Below the pieces are notes generated by a model. The model did not search any database, was not told where the DNA came from, and saw nothing but the letters and a program-made list of their open reading frames with translations. The position numbers and the translations under genes are program-made. A stretch of 5,596 bases of DNA, taken from contig JAQVLM010000239.1 in the NCBI GenBank assembly GCA_028704125.1, positions 1 to 5,596 of the forward strand, written 5' to 3'. Shown one piece after another: positions 1 to 5,273 of the stretch (position 1 is the first letter of the stretch; the number at the start of each line of letters is the position of its first letter). Source of the stretch: Opitutales bacterium. Its GTDB lineage: Bacteria > Verrucomicrobiota > Verrucomicrobiia > Opitutales > JAFGAQ01.

Positions 1-217
1 CCTGAAACCCGGAGATTTCGTGCACACTTTCGGGGATCTCCACCTTTATCTCAACCATCTCGAACAGGTTAAAACTCAAATGGCCAGAGAACCAAGAACC
101 TTGCCGCGGATGAAAATCAATCCGGATATCCGCTCAATCGACGCGTTCTGCTATGAGGATTTCTCTCTCGAAGGCTACGATCCACATCCGAGAATTGCAG
201 CACCGATAGCGGTTTAG
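1..217 (+). CDS. thyA: Thymidylate synthase, C-terminal part (5' end outside window)
   Basis: This is the last 71 codons, read in frame from base 2 and ending at TAG 215-217. ThyA makes dTMP from dUMP using methylene-tetrahydrofolate in the cytoplasm. The visible part matches the ThyA C-terminus closely. It has the GDxHLYLNHLEQ block, whose His and Tyr contact the dUMP ribose in known structures. It also has the REPRTLPRMKINP segment and the terminal EGYDPHPRIAAPIAV, which is the usual end of the family. The catalytic Cys lies upstream of the window. The GTG at base 20 is an internal Val codon, not a start. The natural end at TAG shows that TAG is used as a normal stop in this genome. The gene converges with the PIN/TRAM gene, and the two stops overlap by 4 bp, so no terminator separates them. 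Identification is firm. Confidence 0.95.
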   Translation, partial: LKPGDFVHTFGDLHLYLNHLEQVKTQMAREPRTLPRMKINPDIRSIDAFCYEDFSLEGYDPHPRIAAPIAV

Positions 218-1236
218 TCTTCCTCAATTCTGGATGACTCGAGGTGCTCCGCGAAAATCACCTTTCCGGCCGACGACGGCACAATACTGGTGATTTCCAC
301 TTCAACCGTGCTACCGATCAGCTTGCGCCCATGGTTGACCACCACCATTGAGCCATCCCGCAAGTAACCTACCGCCTGATGGTTGTCTTTTCCCTCACGG
401 ATCAGTTCCACCCTTATACTTTGGCCAATATCCACATCCGGAAGAAGCGCCTGTGAAAGCTCATTCAGGTTCAACCAGTCCACCCCGCGGAACTGAGCCA
501 TCTGCGCCAGATTATAGTCGGTCGTGAGCAGCCTTGCCCGCATGTTCTTGGCCAAAAAAACCAGTTTCTCGTCCACCCGCTCACCCGCTCCCAAATCCAC
601 CTCATGAATCCGCAAGTCGAGGTTAGGCATCACCTTCAGTTCATTCAAAACTTTCAGCCCCTTCCGTCCCCGTTCCCTTCTCCGGGGATCACCGGAGTCG
701 GCAACCCGGTGTAATTCCTGAAGAACAAAGGACGGGATCACCAGTCCGTAAGTCAGCCATCTGGCCCGACATATCGCCTCAACTCTCCCATCAATTAGCG
801 CACTGGTGTCAATCAATGTAATCGGCTGATCCGCATACTTAGGATCGAACCGCACGTAGGGAATCACCAGGTAGAACTCGTCACGACCCCTCAAGGCGAT
901 CACAGCCCCAAGATACATCATGACTACGGTCACCGCTAACCTTACCATGTAGACGCCTTCAGGATACTCCTCCGCCAAGGGCTCAAACAGCGGAGACGAC
1001 GCAATCATGTAGGAAAATAGGCCACCAATGGCCAAACCGAAAGTCAGCGCGGAAAATCCGCTCAGGGAAAAACCCTTGATGTAAACATCAATCAGGATCA
1101 CCAGCCCTCCGAAACAGGCCCCAATCGTGAAAACGCGGAGCGGGCTTTCATCTCCCGCGATGAACAAATACATCCAGGAACCGAGCATGCAAAGCCCGAA
1201 AAAAAACACGCGGAGAATCGTAATCGTCTTTTGCAT
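214..1236 (-). CDS. YacL-like membrane protein with PIN nuclease and TRAM domains
   Basis: The protein has 340 aa. Four hydrophobic segments lie at about residues 7-28, 34-54, 58-79 and 96-116. A cytoplasmic PIN domain follows at about 138-258. Its acidic residues are visible: D143 in LIDTSALIDGR, E174 in LQELHRVAD, D222 in VDEKL and D240 in TTDYN. A C-terminal TRAM domain (about 270-331, GQSIRVELIREGK...GKVIFAE) is a presumed RNA-binding module. This order is that of the Bacillus YacL family, and the length is close to the usual. PIN domains are Mg-dependent ribonucleases, and the complete acidic set suggests activity, but the physiological substrate of YacL proteins is unsettled. No good Shine-Dalgarno precedes ATG 1236. 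The gene is last in the leftward run, 24 nt after the interrupted small ORF, so it may depend on upstream transcription. Confidence 0.9.
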   Translation of the reverse strand: MQKTITILRVFFFGLCMLGSWMYLFIAGDESPLRVFTIGACFGGLVILIDVYIKGFSLSGFSALTFGLAIGGLFSYMIASSPLFEPLAEEYPEGVYMVRLAVTVVMMYLGAVIALRGRDEFYLVIPYVRFDPKYADQPITLIDTSALIDGRVEAICRARWLTYGLVIPSFVLQELHRVADSGDPRRRERGRKGLKVLNELKVMPNLDLRIHEVDLGAGERVDEKLVFLAKNMRARLLTTDYNLAQMAQFRGVDWLNLNELSQALLPDVDIGQSIRVELIREGKDNHQAVGYLRDGSMVVVNHGRKLIGSTVEVEITSIVPSSAGKVIFAEHLESSRIEED

Positions 1237-1260
1237 ACTAGGAAAGAGTCAATTGGTTGA

Positions 1261-1428
1261 TTATGGCCGACCAAAAACAAGCAGGAGAATAAGCGGGCCT
1301 ATGATCATCAACACCATCACACCATAGAGGATGCGCAAATGCACCTGCGCCTATTTTCTCTGCTCCGGAGACAGCTTGGCCCAGGGATCGTCACATTCCT
1401 CCCGATCTGATGGTTTATCGCGGTTCAT
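1261..1428 (-). pseudogene. Small single-helix membrane protein gene interrupted by an in-frame TAG
   Basis: From ATG 1428-1426 the frame reads 25 codons (MNRDKPSDREECDDPWAKLS, then PEQRK). It then meets TAG at 1353-1351 and continues in the same frame for 29 codons to TAA at 1263-1261. The downstream part begins AQVHLRILYGVMVLM and holds one strongly hydrophobic helix of about 20 residues, ending in VFGRP. Joined, the product would be a 55-residue protein with a charged, soluble N-terminus and a C-terminal membrane helix, resembling small uncharacterised membrane proteins. AGGA sits 7 nt before the ATG. It lies between pgpA and the PIN/TRAM gene on the same strand. A single base change (AAG or CAG to TAG) would explain the break. 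Alternatives are a sequencing error, readthrough, or a chance open frame. No function can be assigned. Confidence 0.5.
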
Positions 1429-1508
1429 ACTCGATTCCTGACACCCTCCAGCTAGAACTTTCACACCGCCGTTGGCAACACCATATCCCTGCATTTGAAT
1501 GTTTTACA

Positions 1509-1526
1509 TATGCACCATCATGCATA
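1509..1526. repeat. Short inverted repeat in the pgpA downstream gap
   Basis: TATGCA (1509-1514) and TGCATA (1521-1526) are perfect 6-bp arms around a 6-nt loop. On the minus strand the repeat follows pgpA by about 45 nt and is followed by TGTAAAA, not by a T-run. It is therefore a poor match to a factor-independent terminator. It could be a weak mRNA hairpin or chance. Confidence 0.25.
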
Positions 1527-1535
1527 AAAGCCACC

Positions 1536-1553
1536 GTTCCTGTTAACAGAAAC
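1536..1553. repeat. 18-bp near-perfect palindrome downstream of pgpA
   Basis: GTTCCTGTTAACAGAAAC is symmetric about GTTAAC with one mismatched pair (1539/1550). It lies 17 bp beyond the pgpA stop, in the 141-bp gap before the small interrupted ORF. With no loop and no T-run it looks more like a dimer-protein binding site than a terminator. No known operator consensus is matched with certainty. Confidence 0.35.
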
Positions 1554-1569
1554 CGGCATGTCCATTGGC

Positions 1570-2100
1570 TCAATTCAATCCCACCCAACCGTCAAACCAC
1601 CCCTGAAGGTGAACAAAGTGAAGCAAAACGCAGGTCACTAGCGCTGAAGCGACATCGTCGGCCACGATTCCGATTCCGCCTTCAATGCGATCCAAACGCC
1701 CGATAAACAGCGGCTTTGAGATGTCGAACACACGAAAAAGCACAAAACCGAGCAAAACGTAGGGCCATGCCGGCATTTCGCCGAAAAATCCATCAAAACC
1801 GATGAAGCAAAATGGTATCGCAATACACTCATCAAGAATAACCGAAGACGGGTCTTTTTGCCCCAAAAGCCGGGCGGACGCATCGCACAAACCGATCGCA
1901 ATCCATGCGCTGAGCAACATGACTAACCCACCCATGACCGGTCCCATCGAACCAAACAACAAGGCATACCAAAGGATTCCGATCAACGAACCGATCGTTC
2001 CCGGCCCATACTTCCAACGCCCGGCTCCAAATAGCAAACCCAACCCCAGAATCACTCCCGGGGGCAACATCCGAACCCATCCCAATCCTATCCGGTTCAT
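1570..2100 (-). CDS. pgpA: Phosphatidylglycerophosphatase A
   Basis: PgpA removes the phosphate from phosphatidylglycerol-phosphate to give phosphatidylglycerol in the inner membrane. The 176-aa product has the family blocks in order: GAGRWKYGPGTIGSL at 25-39, KDPSSVILDE at 82-91, RVFDISKP at 123-130 and LDRIEGGIGIVADDV at 136-150. The conserved acidic residues (D83, D90/E91, D148/D149) are present. Hydrophobic membrane segments lie between the blocks, at about 13-24, 40-74, 92-103 and 113-124. I chose ATG 2100 over an in-frame ATG at 2133. It overlaps the pgsA stop as ATGA, and GGGGAGG (2112-2106, minus) sits 5 nt before it. The longer start would add 11 unconserved residues. The overlap implies translational coupling with pgsA, the preceding enzyme of the pathway. 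Length is normal for the family. Confidence 0.93.
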   Translation of the reverse strand: MNRIGLGWVRMLPPGVILGLGLLFGAGRWKYGPGTIGSLIGILWYALLFGSMGPVMGGLVMLLSAWIAIGLCDASARLLGQKDPSSVILDECIAIPFCFIGFDGFFGEMPAWPYVLLGFVLFRVFDISKPLFIGRLDRIEGGIGIVADDVASALVTCVLLHFVHLQGWFDGWVGLN

Positions 2101-2705
2101 ACCGTCCTCCCCATCCGCGAAAAATACCGCCACCCCGAAAGCACTGTCAAAAACGCCGCAATCACAAACGCCCCGACTCCCGTCAACCTGAACACCTCCA
2201 CAAACCGTGCTCCAACCACGTCAGACCAGCCTTCACGAATCACCGCAACAGCAATCAGGAAACCCACCTGGGATACGAAAAAAGCGGTTGTTTTCCATTT
2301 CCCCAATTTGTCGGCCCCAAAACCACCTTGGTTCGGAAACAGGGAGCCACCCCGAAGCCCGGTCACTGCGAGCTCGCGGAGCAACACGGCCAAATACAAC
2401 CACAGACACCATCCCGGCAACCATCCCTCCATCAACAACCAAGTGCTCAGCCCCAACACAAAAAACTTGTCAATCAATGGATCCATGACCGCTCCCCACC
2501 GGGAGGTCAGCCCCATCTTTCGCGCCAGATACCCGTCCAGAAAGTCACTGATCATCCCAACAAACAGCAATGTGGCGCCGATAACCGCGCCACCCGCAAT
2601 TCCCCATTCAATGAGAACAATGCCCAAAACAAGCAGCGGGATGCGCGCCAAGGTTAATCCATTCGGCAGGTTCCAAAAACCCGCATCTTTTGCATCATCC
2701 GACAT
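2097..2705 (-). CDS. pgsA: CDP-diacylglycerol-glycerol-3-phosphate 3-phosphatidyltransferase (PG-phosphate synthase)
   Basis: This integral membrane enzyme joins CDP-diacylglycerol and glycerol-3-phosphate, giving phosphatidylglycerol-phosphate and CMP. The 202-aa product carries the full CDP-alcohol phosphotransferase signature, DxxDGxxAR-x8-GxxxDxxxD: D54, D57, G58, A61, R62, G71, D75 and D79. The N-terminal FWNLPNGLTLARIP is typical of PgsA and favours it over related synthases of this superfamily. About five or six hydrophobic segments follow. I chose ATG 2705 because AGGAGGGG (2719-2712, minus) lies just upstream. An ATG at 2747 would add 14 residues encoded inside yggS with no family support. 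The gene overlaps the yggS stop by 11 nt and the pgpA start by 4 nt, so the three genes should be on one transcript. The neighbouring pgpA strengthens the assignment. Confidence 0.93.
   Translation of the reverse strand: MSDDAKDAGFWNLPNGLTLARIPLLVLGIVLIEWGIAGGAVIGATLLFVGMISDFLDGYLARKMGLTSRWGAVMDPLIDKFFVLGLSTWLLMEGWLPGWCLWLYLAVLLRELAVTGLRGGSLFPNQGGFGADKLGKWKTTAFFVSQVGFLIAVAVIREGWSDVVGARFVEVFRLTGVGAFVIAAFLTVLSGWRYFSRMGRTV
2106..2112 (-). promoter_or_regulatory. Shine-Dalgarno for pgpA inside pgsA
   Basis: GGGGAGG lies 5 nt before ATG 2100 and inside the pgsA reading frame. Together with the ATGA stop/start overlap, it supports coupled initiation of pgpA. Confidence 0.7.
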
Positions 2706-3411
2706 GGTGTGCCCCTCCTGTGCGATCCCCGAAAAGAGCAGTTCCAATCCTCAGGCAGGTGCTGCCTTCTTCAATTGCGGTTTCCATATCCGATGTCATA
2801 CCCATTGAAAGCTCAGGTAACGCAATACCAAAAGTGCGCATCAACCGCTCCCTCAACAATCGCAAACCCGCAAATGCACGCCGCGCAGCGTCCGGATCCT
2901 CGACCAGAGGCGCGATCGTCATCAATCCTTCCAGTTTCAAGGCATCACATCGCAGGCAAGCTTCCACGGCCATATCGGCATCCTCCGGTTCAAACCCGCT
3001 CTTGGCGGGATCATGCCCCGTGTTGAATTGCAGCAATACCGGCAACACCATTCCACGGCCGCCCGCCAAACGGTCCAGCTTCTGAATCAACGCAAGCGAA
3101 TCCACCGACTGGATCCGGTCGAAGCATTCCACCGCATGCTTCGCCTTGTTCGACTGAAGATGGCCGATCAGGTCCCAATGCAGATTCTTCCGCCACTCCC
3201 CACCTTGCTTCTCCATCGTCTCCTGAACCCGGTTCTCGCCAACCCGATCCATCCCGATACGTTTCACATACTCCAAAACCTCCGGCCCATGCGTCTTTGT
3301 TACCGGAAGCAATCTTATCGACTCCGGATCCCGGCCACTAAGATGAGCAGCCCGAACGATACGCTTGCGCACCGCTTCCAGATTGCATTTAAACTGATCG
3401 AAGCTTATCAT
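2695..3411 (-). CDS. yggS: YggS/PLPBP family pyridoxal-phosphate homeostasis protein
   Basis: The 238-aa, single-domain protein has the alanine-racemase-like N-terminal barrel fold. It binds PLP but has no known catalytic activity in this family. Its role is vitamin B6 and amino-acid homeostasis in the cytoplasm. Visible signatures are K39 in LLPVTKTH (the Schiff-base lysine), GENRVQE at 58-64, HWDLIGHLQSNKAK at 78-91 (the usual family text is WHxIGHLQxNK), EGLMTIAP at 161-168, and the phosphate-binding block LSMGMTSDMETAI at 201-213 followed by STCLRIGTALFG. Thr206 replaces the commoner Ser of the GMSxD motif. Length is normal. ATG 3411 follows a weak AGAAG. It is the first gene of the leftward run and overlaps pgsA by 11 nt. 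It is often found beside other housekeeping genes, so its place here says little about a specific partner. Confidence 0.95.
   Translation of the reverse strand: MISFDQFKCNLEAVRKRIVRAAHLSGRDPESIRLLPVTKTHGPEVLEYVKRIGMDRVGENRVQETMEKQGGEWRKNLHWDLIGHLQSNKAKHAVECFDRIQSVDSLALIQKLDRLAGGRGMVLPVLLQFNTGHDPAKSGFEPEDADMAVEACLRCDALKLEGLMTIAPLVEDPDAARRAFAGLRLLRERLMRTFGIALPELSMGMTSDMETAIEEGSTCLRIGTALFGDRTGGAHHVG
2706..2719 (-). promoter_or_regulatory. Strong Shine-Dalgarno that fixes the pgsA start
   Basis: AGGAGGGG at 2719-2712, with AGGAGG spaced 8 nt from ATG 2705, lies inside the 3' end of yggS. It is the best ribosome binding site in the window and decides between the ATGs at 2705 and 2747. Confidence 0.8.
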
Positions 3412-3486
3412 TTTTTCTTCTGGATTCGATAAAAGTTTTGTTTACTATTCCGGTTTGGGCAATTAGAGAATTTTATCAAAAGCATA
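3412..3486. promoter_or_regulatory. Divergent intergenic region between yggS and the LysR-type regulator
   Basis: These 75 AT-rich bases must hold the promoter of the leftward yggS operon and probably that of the rightward regulator gene. A perfect 7-bp inverted repeat, GATAAAA (3428-3434) and TTTTATC (3471-3477), brackets most of it. On the plus strand TTTACT (3441-3446) and TAGAGA (3464-3469) are spaced 17 bp, but the second hexamer is a poor -10 match. I see no convincing sigma-70 promoter on either strand. LysR-type proteins commonly bind such divergent regions, so autoregulation is a reasonable inference. Confidence 0.45.
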
Positions 3487-4392
3487 ATGCACATCGAGAA
3501 CTTCAAAATATTTGCCGACCTCGTTCAGAGCAAAAGCTTTTCTCAGGCTGCCAAGATCAACGGAATCACCCAATCCGCTGTCAGCCAGCAACTGAGGGCC
3601 ATGGAGAACCACTTCAAGGTACTCATCGTAGACAGGAGTCAGAAACAATTCAAGCTGACAAACGAGGGAAAAAGGCTTCACGAATCGGCAAAGGAAATCC
3701 TCAACCTATACGAACGTCTCGACTGTGAATTGCAGGAGATGAAGAAGGTGATCAGCGGTAACATCCGCGTGGCCACCATCTACAGCGTGGGCTTGCACGA
3801 GCTGCCTCCGTACATGAAGCGGTTTCTGAGCACCTATCCCACGGTGAATGTTCACTTGGAATACCGCAGATCCAATCTCGTTTACGAAGACGTTCTCCAC
3901 AACATCGTAGATCTCGGCATTGTGGCGTATCCCACCAAAAACCGTGAACTCGAATACCTTCCTTTCCTCGAGGATGAGCTCGTGCTCATCGCCAGCCCCG
4001 ATCACCCGCTTGCAAAAAAGGATGTCGTCGACCTCAAAGAGCTCCCCGAACATGCCTACATTGGATTCGACAACGACATCCCCACAAGGAAAGCAACCGA
4101 TCAGATCTTCCGCGATGCGCGCATTAATATCCTGCCCGTGATGGAATTCGACAACATCGAGACCGTCAAACGCGCCGTCGAAATCAATGCGGGTGTGGCC
4201 ATCATTCCGAGAAGCACCGTCACTCAGGAAGTCGAAAAAGGGCTTCTCGTCGCAATGAACTTCAAAGGCAAACGCTTCCTTAGACCGGTTTTCATCATTC
4301 ACCGCAAGGGGCGCATCCTCACTCCCGCCATGGAAAAATTCATCGGACTCTTGACCTCCAAAGAGGAAATTCCATCAAATTCTGAAGCTTAA
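3487..4392 (+). CDS. LysR-type transcriptional regulator
   Basis: The 301-aa protein has a normal LTTR layout. The N-terminal winged helix-turn-helix spans about residues 1-60, with the HTH at 18-37 (FSQAAKINGITQSAVSQQLR) and the wing VDRSQKQFKLTNEGK at 48-62. A linker helix covers about 63-88. The periplasmic-binding-protein-like effector domain runs from about 92 to 293, beginning GNIRVATIYSVGLHELP and including YEDVLHNIVDLGIVAYP at 133-149. The text around YSVGLHELPPYM and the YRR at 126-128 reminds me of CysL/CysB-like LTTRs, but the effector cannot be told from the sequence. It is divergent from yggS and lies 25 nt before a secreted-protein gene on the same strand. ATG 3487 has no clear Shine-Dalgarno. 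Function as a transcription factor is secure; its targets are unknown. Confidence 0.95.
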   Translation: MHIENFKIFADLVQSKSFSQAAKINGITQSAVSQQLRAMENHFKVLIVDRSQKQFKLTNEGKRLHESAKEILNLYERLDCELQEMKKVISGNIRVATIYSVGLHELPPYMKRFLSTYPTVNVHLEYRRSNLVYEDVLHNIVDLGIVAYPTKNRELEYLPFLEDELVLIASPDHPLAKKDVVDLKELPEHAYIGFDNDIPTRKATDQIFRDARINILPVMEFDNIETVKRAVEINAGVAIIPRSTVTQEVEKGLLVAMNFKGKRFLRPVFIIHRKGRILTPAMEKFIGLLTSKEEIPSNSEA

Positions 4393-4417
4393 CCCTCACA
4401 CTTTCGTCTAAGCCACC

Positions 4418-5110
4418 ATGAGCCTGTTCACCTTCCCGTCTTTTCGTCGCTTTTCAATCCTTTCAATCGTACTGCTGATTCTGGTTCCATGGATCGGTCT
4501 CTCCGCGGTTCAGGTGTATTACCGGGACGGCGTATCCAACTATAGCGGAACCGAGGACTTCTACACCTACCGCATTGATGGAGGGGTTTTCAACAGCAAG
4601 AACGATCTCGATGAACGCACCCTTAAAGTCGCTCCAATGGAATCGGACACCAAATTCGCCATCCGATTCAGTAATCTTGCCCTGAGTCGTTCCTCTTATT
4701 CATCGGTCAACCGGATCACCCTTACCCTCACATTCAAGGAAGCCCCCACCGCCGACACCTTGTATGCCCATAATCTCTTTGACCGCAATGTATGGCATGA
4801 ACGTTATGCCAACTACAACACGATCAACGGTTCTTCCCCTTGGCAGGGTTCAGACGGCAAAATGGTAGACGCGTGGCCCAATACAGACGCAATGGCATCG
4901 GTCAACGGCAGTGAATCGATCGATTCCACTATCACCTTCGTTTTCCACCCCGGCGATCCATCCTCATGCAAGGCGCTCCTTGACAGTTGGCTTGACGGCA
5001 ACAACCAGGGCCTGATCATTGAAGGGATGAGTGGGGTCAACGTATTCTACTCTTCCGAGGCGTTCAACCTTGCTCAACGCCCTGAACTGATGATCGACTA
5101 CAATCCCTGA
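4418..5110 (+). CDS. Secreted DNRLRE/CBM96-like domain protein
   Basis: The 230-aa protein begins with a clear Sec signal peptide: R10 R11, a hydrophobic core at about 13-28, and a probable cleavage after LSA (residues 28-30). The mature part looks like one DNRLRE-type beta-sandwich. The strand pattern QVYYRDGVSNY at the start, KFAIRFSNLAL at 79-89, VNRITLTLTF at 97-106 and a W-rich middle (WHERYANYNT, 126-135) precede the end NQGLIIEGMSG...FYSSEA...RPELMIDY, which is the typical end of this fold. Such domains occur singly or attached to enzymes on secreted proteins, and some bind polysaccharide. No catalytic domain, PEP-CTERM, LPXTG or lipobox is seen. ATG 4418 lies 25 nt after the LysR gene with no Shine-Dalgarno. 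The DNRLRE assignment is by pattern, not by search. Ligand unknown. Confidence 0.75.
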   Translation: MSLFTFPSFRRFSILSIVLLILVPWIGLSAVQVYYRDGVSNYSGTEDFYTYRIDGGVFNSKNDLDERTLKVAPMESDTKFAIRFSNLALSRSSYSSVNRITLTLTFKEAPTADTLYAHNLFDRNVWHERYANYNTINGSSPWQGSDGKMVDAWPNTDAMASVNGSESIDSTITFVFHPGDPSSCKALLDSWLDGNNQGLIIEGMSGVNVFYSSEAFNLAQRPELMIDYNP

Positions 5111-5137
5111 CGTGAATGCCACTAGATTAAGGGGCTA

Positions 5138-5155
5138 AGGGCAAGAAAAAGCCCT
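5138..5155 (+). terminator. Possible weak terminator hairpin after the secreted-protein gene
   Basis: AGGGC (5138-5142) and GCCCT (5151-5155) form a 5-bp stem with an 8-nt A-rich loop, 27 nt after the stop at 5110. It is followed by GAAAATAT rather than a T-run. On the opposite strand the T-run falls in the loop. It could weakly end transcription or mark the edge of the insertion sequence. Confidence 0.25.
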
Positions 5156-5179
5156 GAAAATATACGGATGAATAAAATA

Positions 5180-5273
5180 GTGCTCGACCATGGCTAAATA
5201 CCAATATAACGTATTGGTGTGAAACAACTTAAGTTATATTTCAAAGGATTTAACCGTTTATTTGGCCGAGCAC
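5180..5273 (+). repeat. Nested inverted repeats enclosing the transposase start
   Basis: The outer arms GTGCTCGACCA (5180-5190) and TGGCCGAGCAC (5263-5273) are complementary at 10 of 11 positions. Inside them lie a perfect 7-bp hairpin, ACCAATA (5200-5206) and TATTGGT (5212-5218), ending one base before the proposed GTG start, and the 10-bp palindrome AACTTAAGTT (5226-5235) in the first codons. RNA from this region could fold over the start codon. In IS10 and IS50, comparable structures block translation of transcripts that enter from outside; applying that here is inference. Confidence 0.5.

Noticed and set aside
1351..1353. TAG reassigned to an amino acid across the genome
   Set aside because: thyA ends at TAG exactly where the family ends, so TAG is a working stop here; one interrupted small ORF is better explained locally.
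1521..1565. 15-codon minus-strand frame beginning MDMPVSV after pgpA
   Set aside because: It has no ribosome binding site and no sign of conservation; chance open frame.
2098..2133. pgpA start at ATG 2133 (187 aa)
   Set aside because: ATG 2100 forms an ATGA overlap with the pgsA stop and has GGGGAGG 5 nt upstream.
2701..2747. pgsA start at ATG 2747 (216 aa)
   Set aside because: It adds 14 residues encoded inside yggS, without a conserved pattern. ATG 2705 has a strong AGGAGGGG and directly precedes the typical PgsA N-terminus.
1410..2808. Several plus-strand open frames (1410-1706, 1802-2191, 2207-2488, 2308-2808) opposite pgpA and pgsA
   Set aside because: They are low-complexity, Pro/Ser/Arg-rich translations typical of antisense shadows; the minus strand carries recognisable enzymes.
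3428..3480. A LysR box of the form T-N11-A in the divergent region
   Set aside because: In AT-rich DNA this pattern occurs many times by chance, so no one copy can be chosen.
3706..4302. 198-aa minus-strand frame inside the LysR gene
   Set aside because: It is antisense to a clear LysR-type protein, and the translation shows no domain.
5189..5202. CATGGCTAAATACC as the left terminal repeat of the insertion sequence
   Set aside because: Some IS4-family ends begin with CAT, but without the right end the match is too weak to set a boundary.
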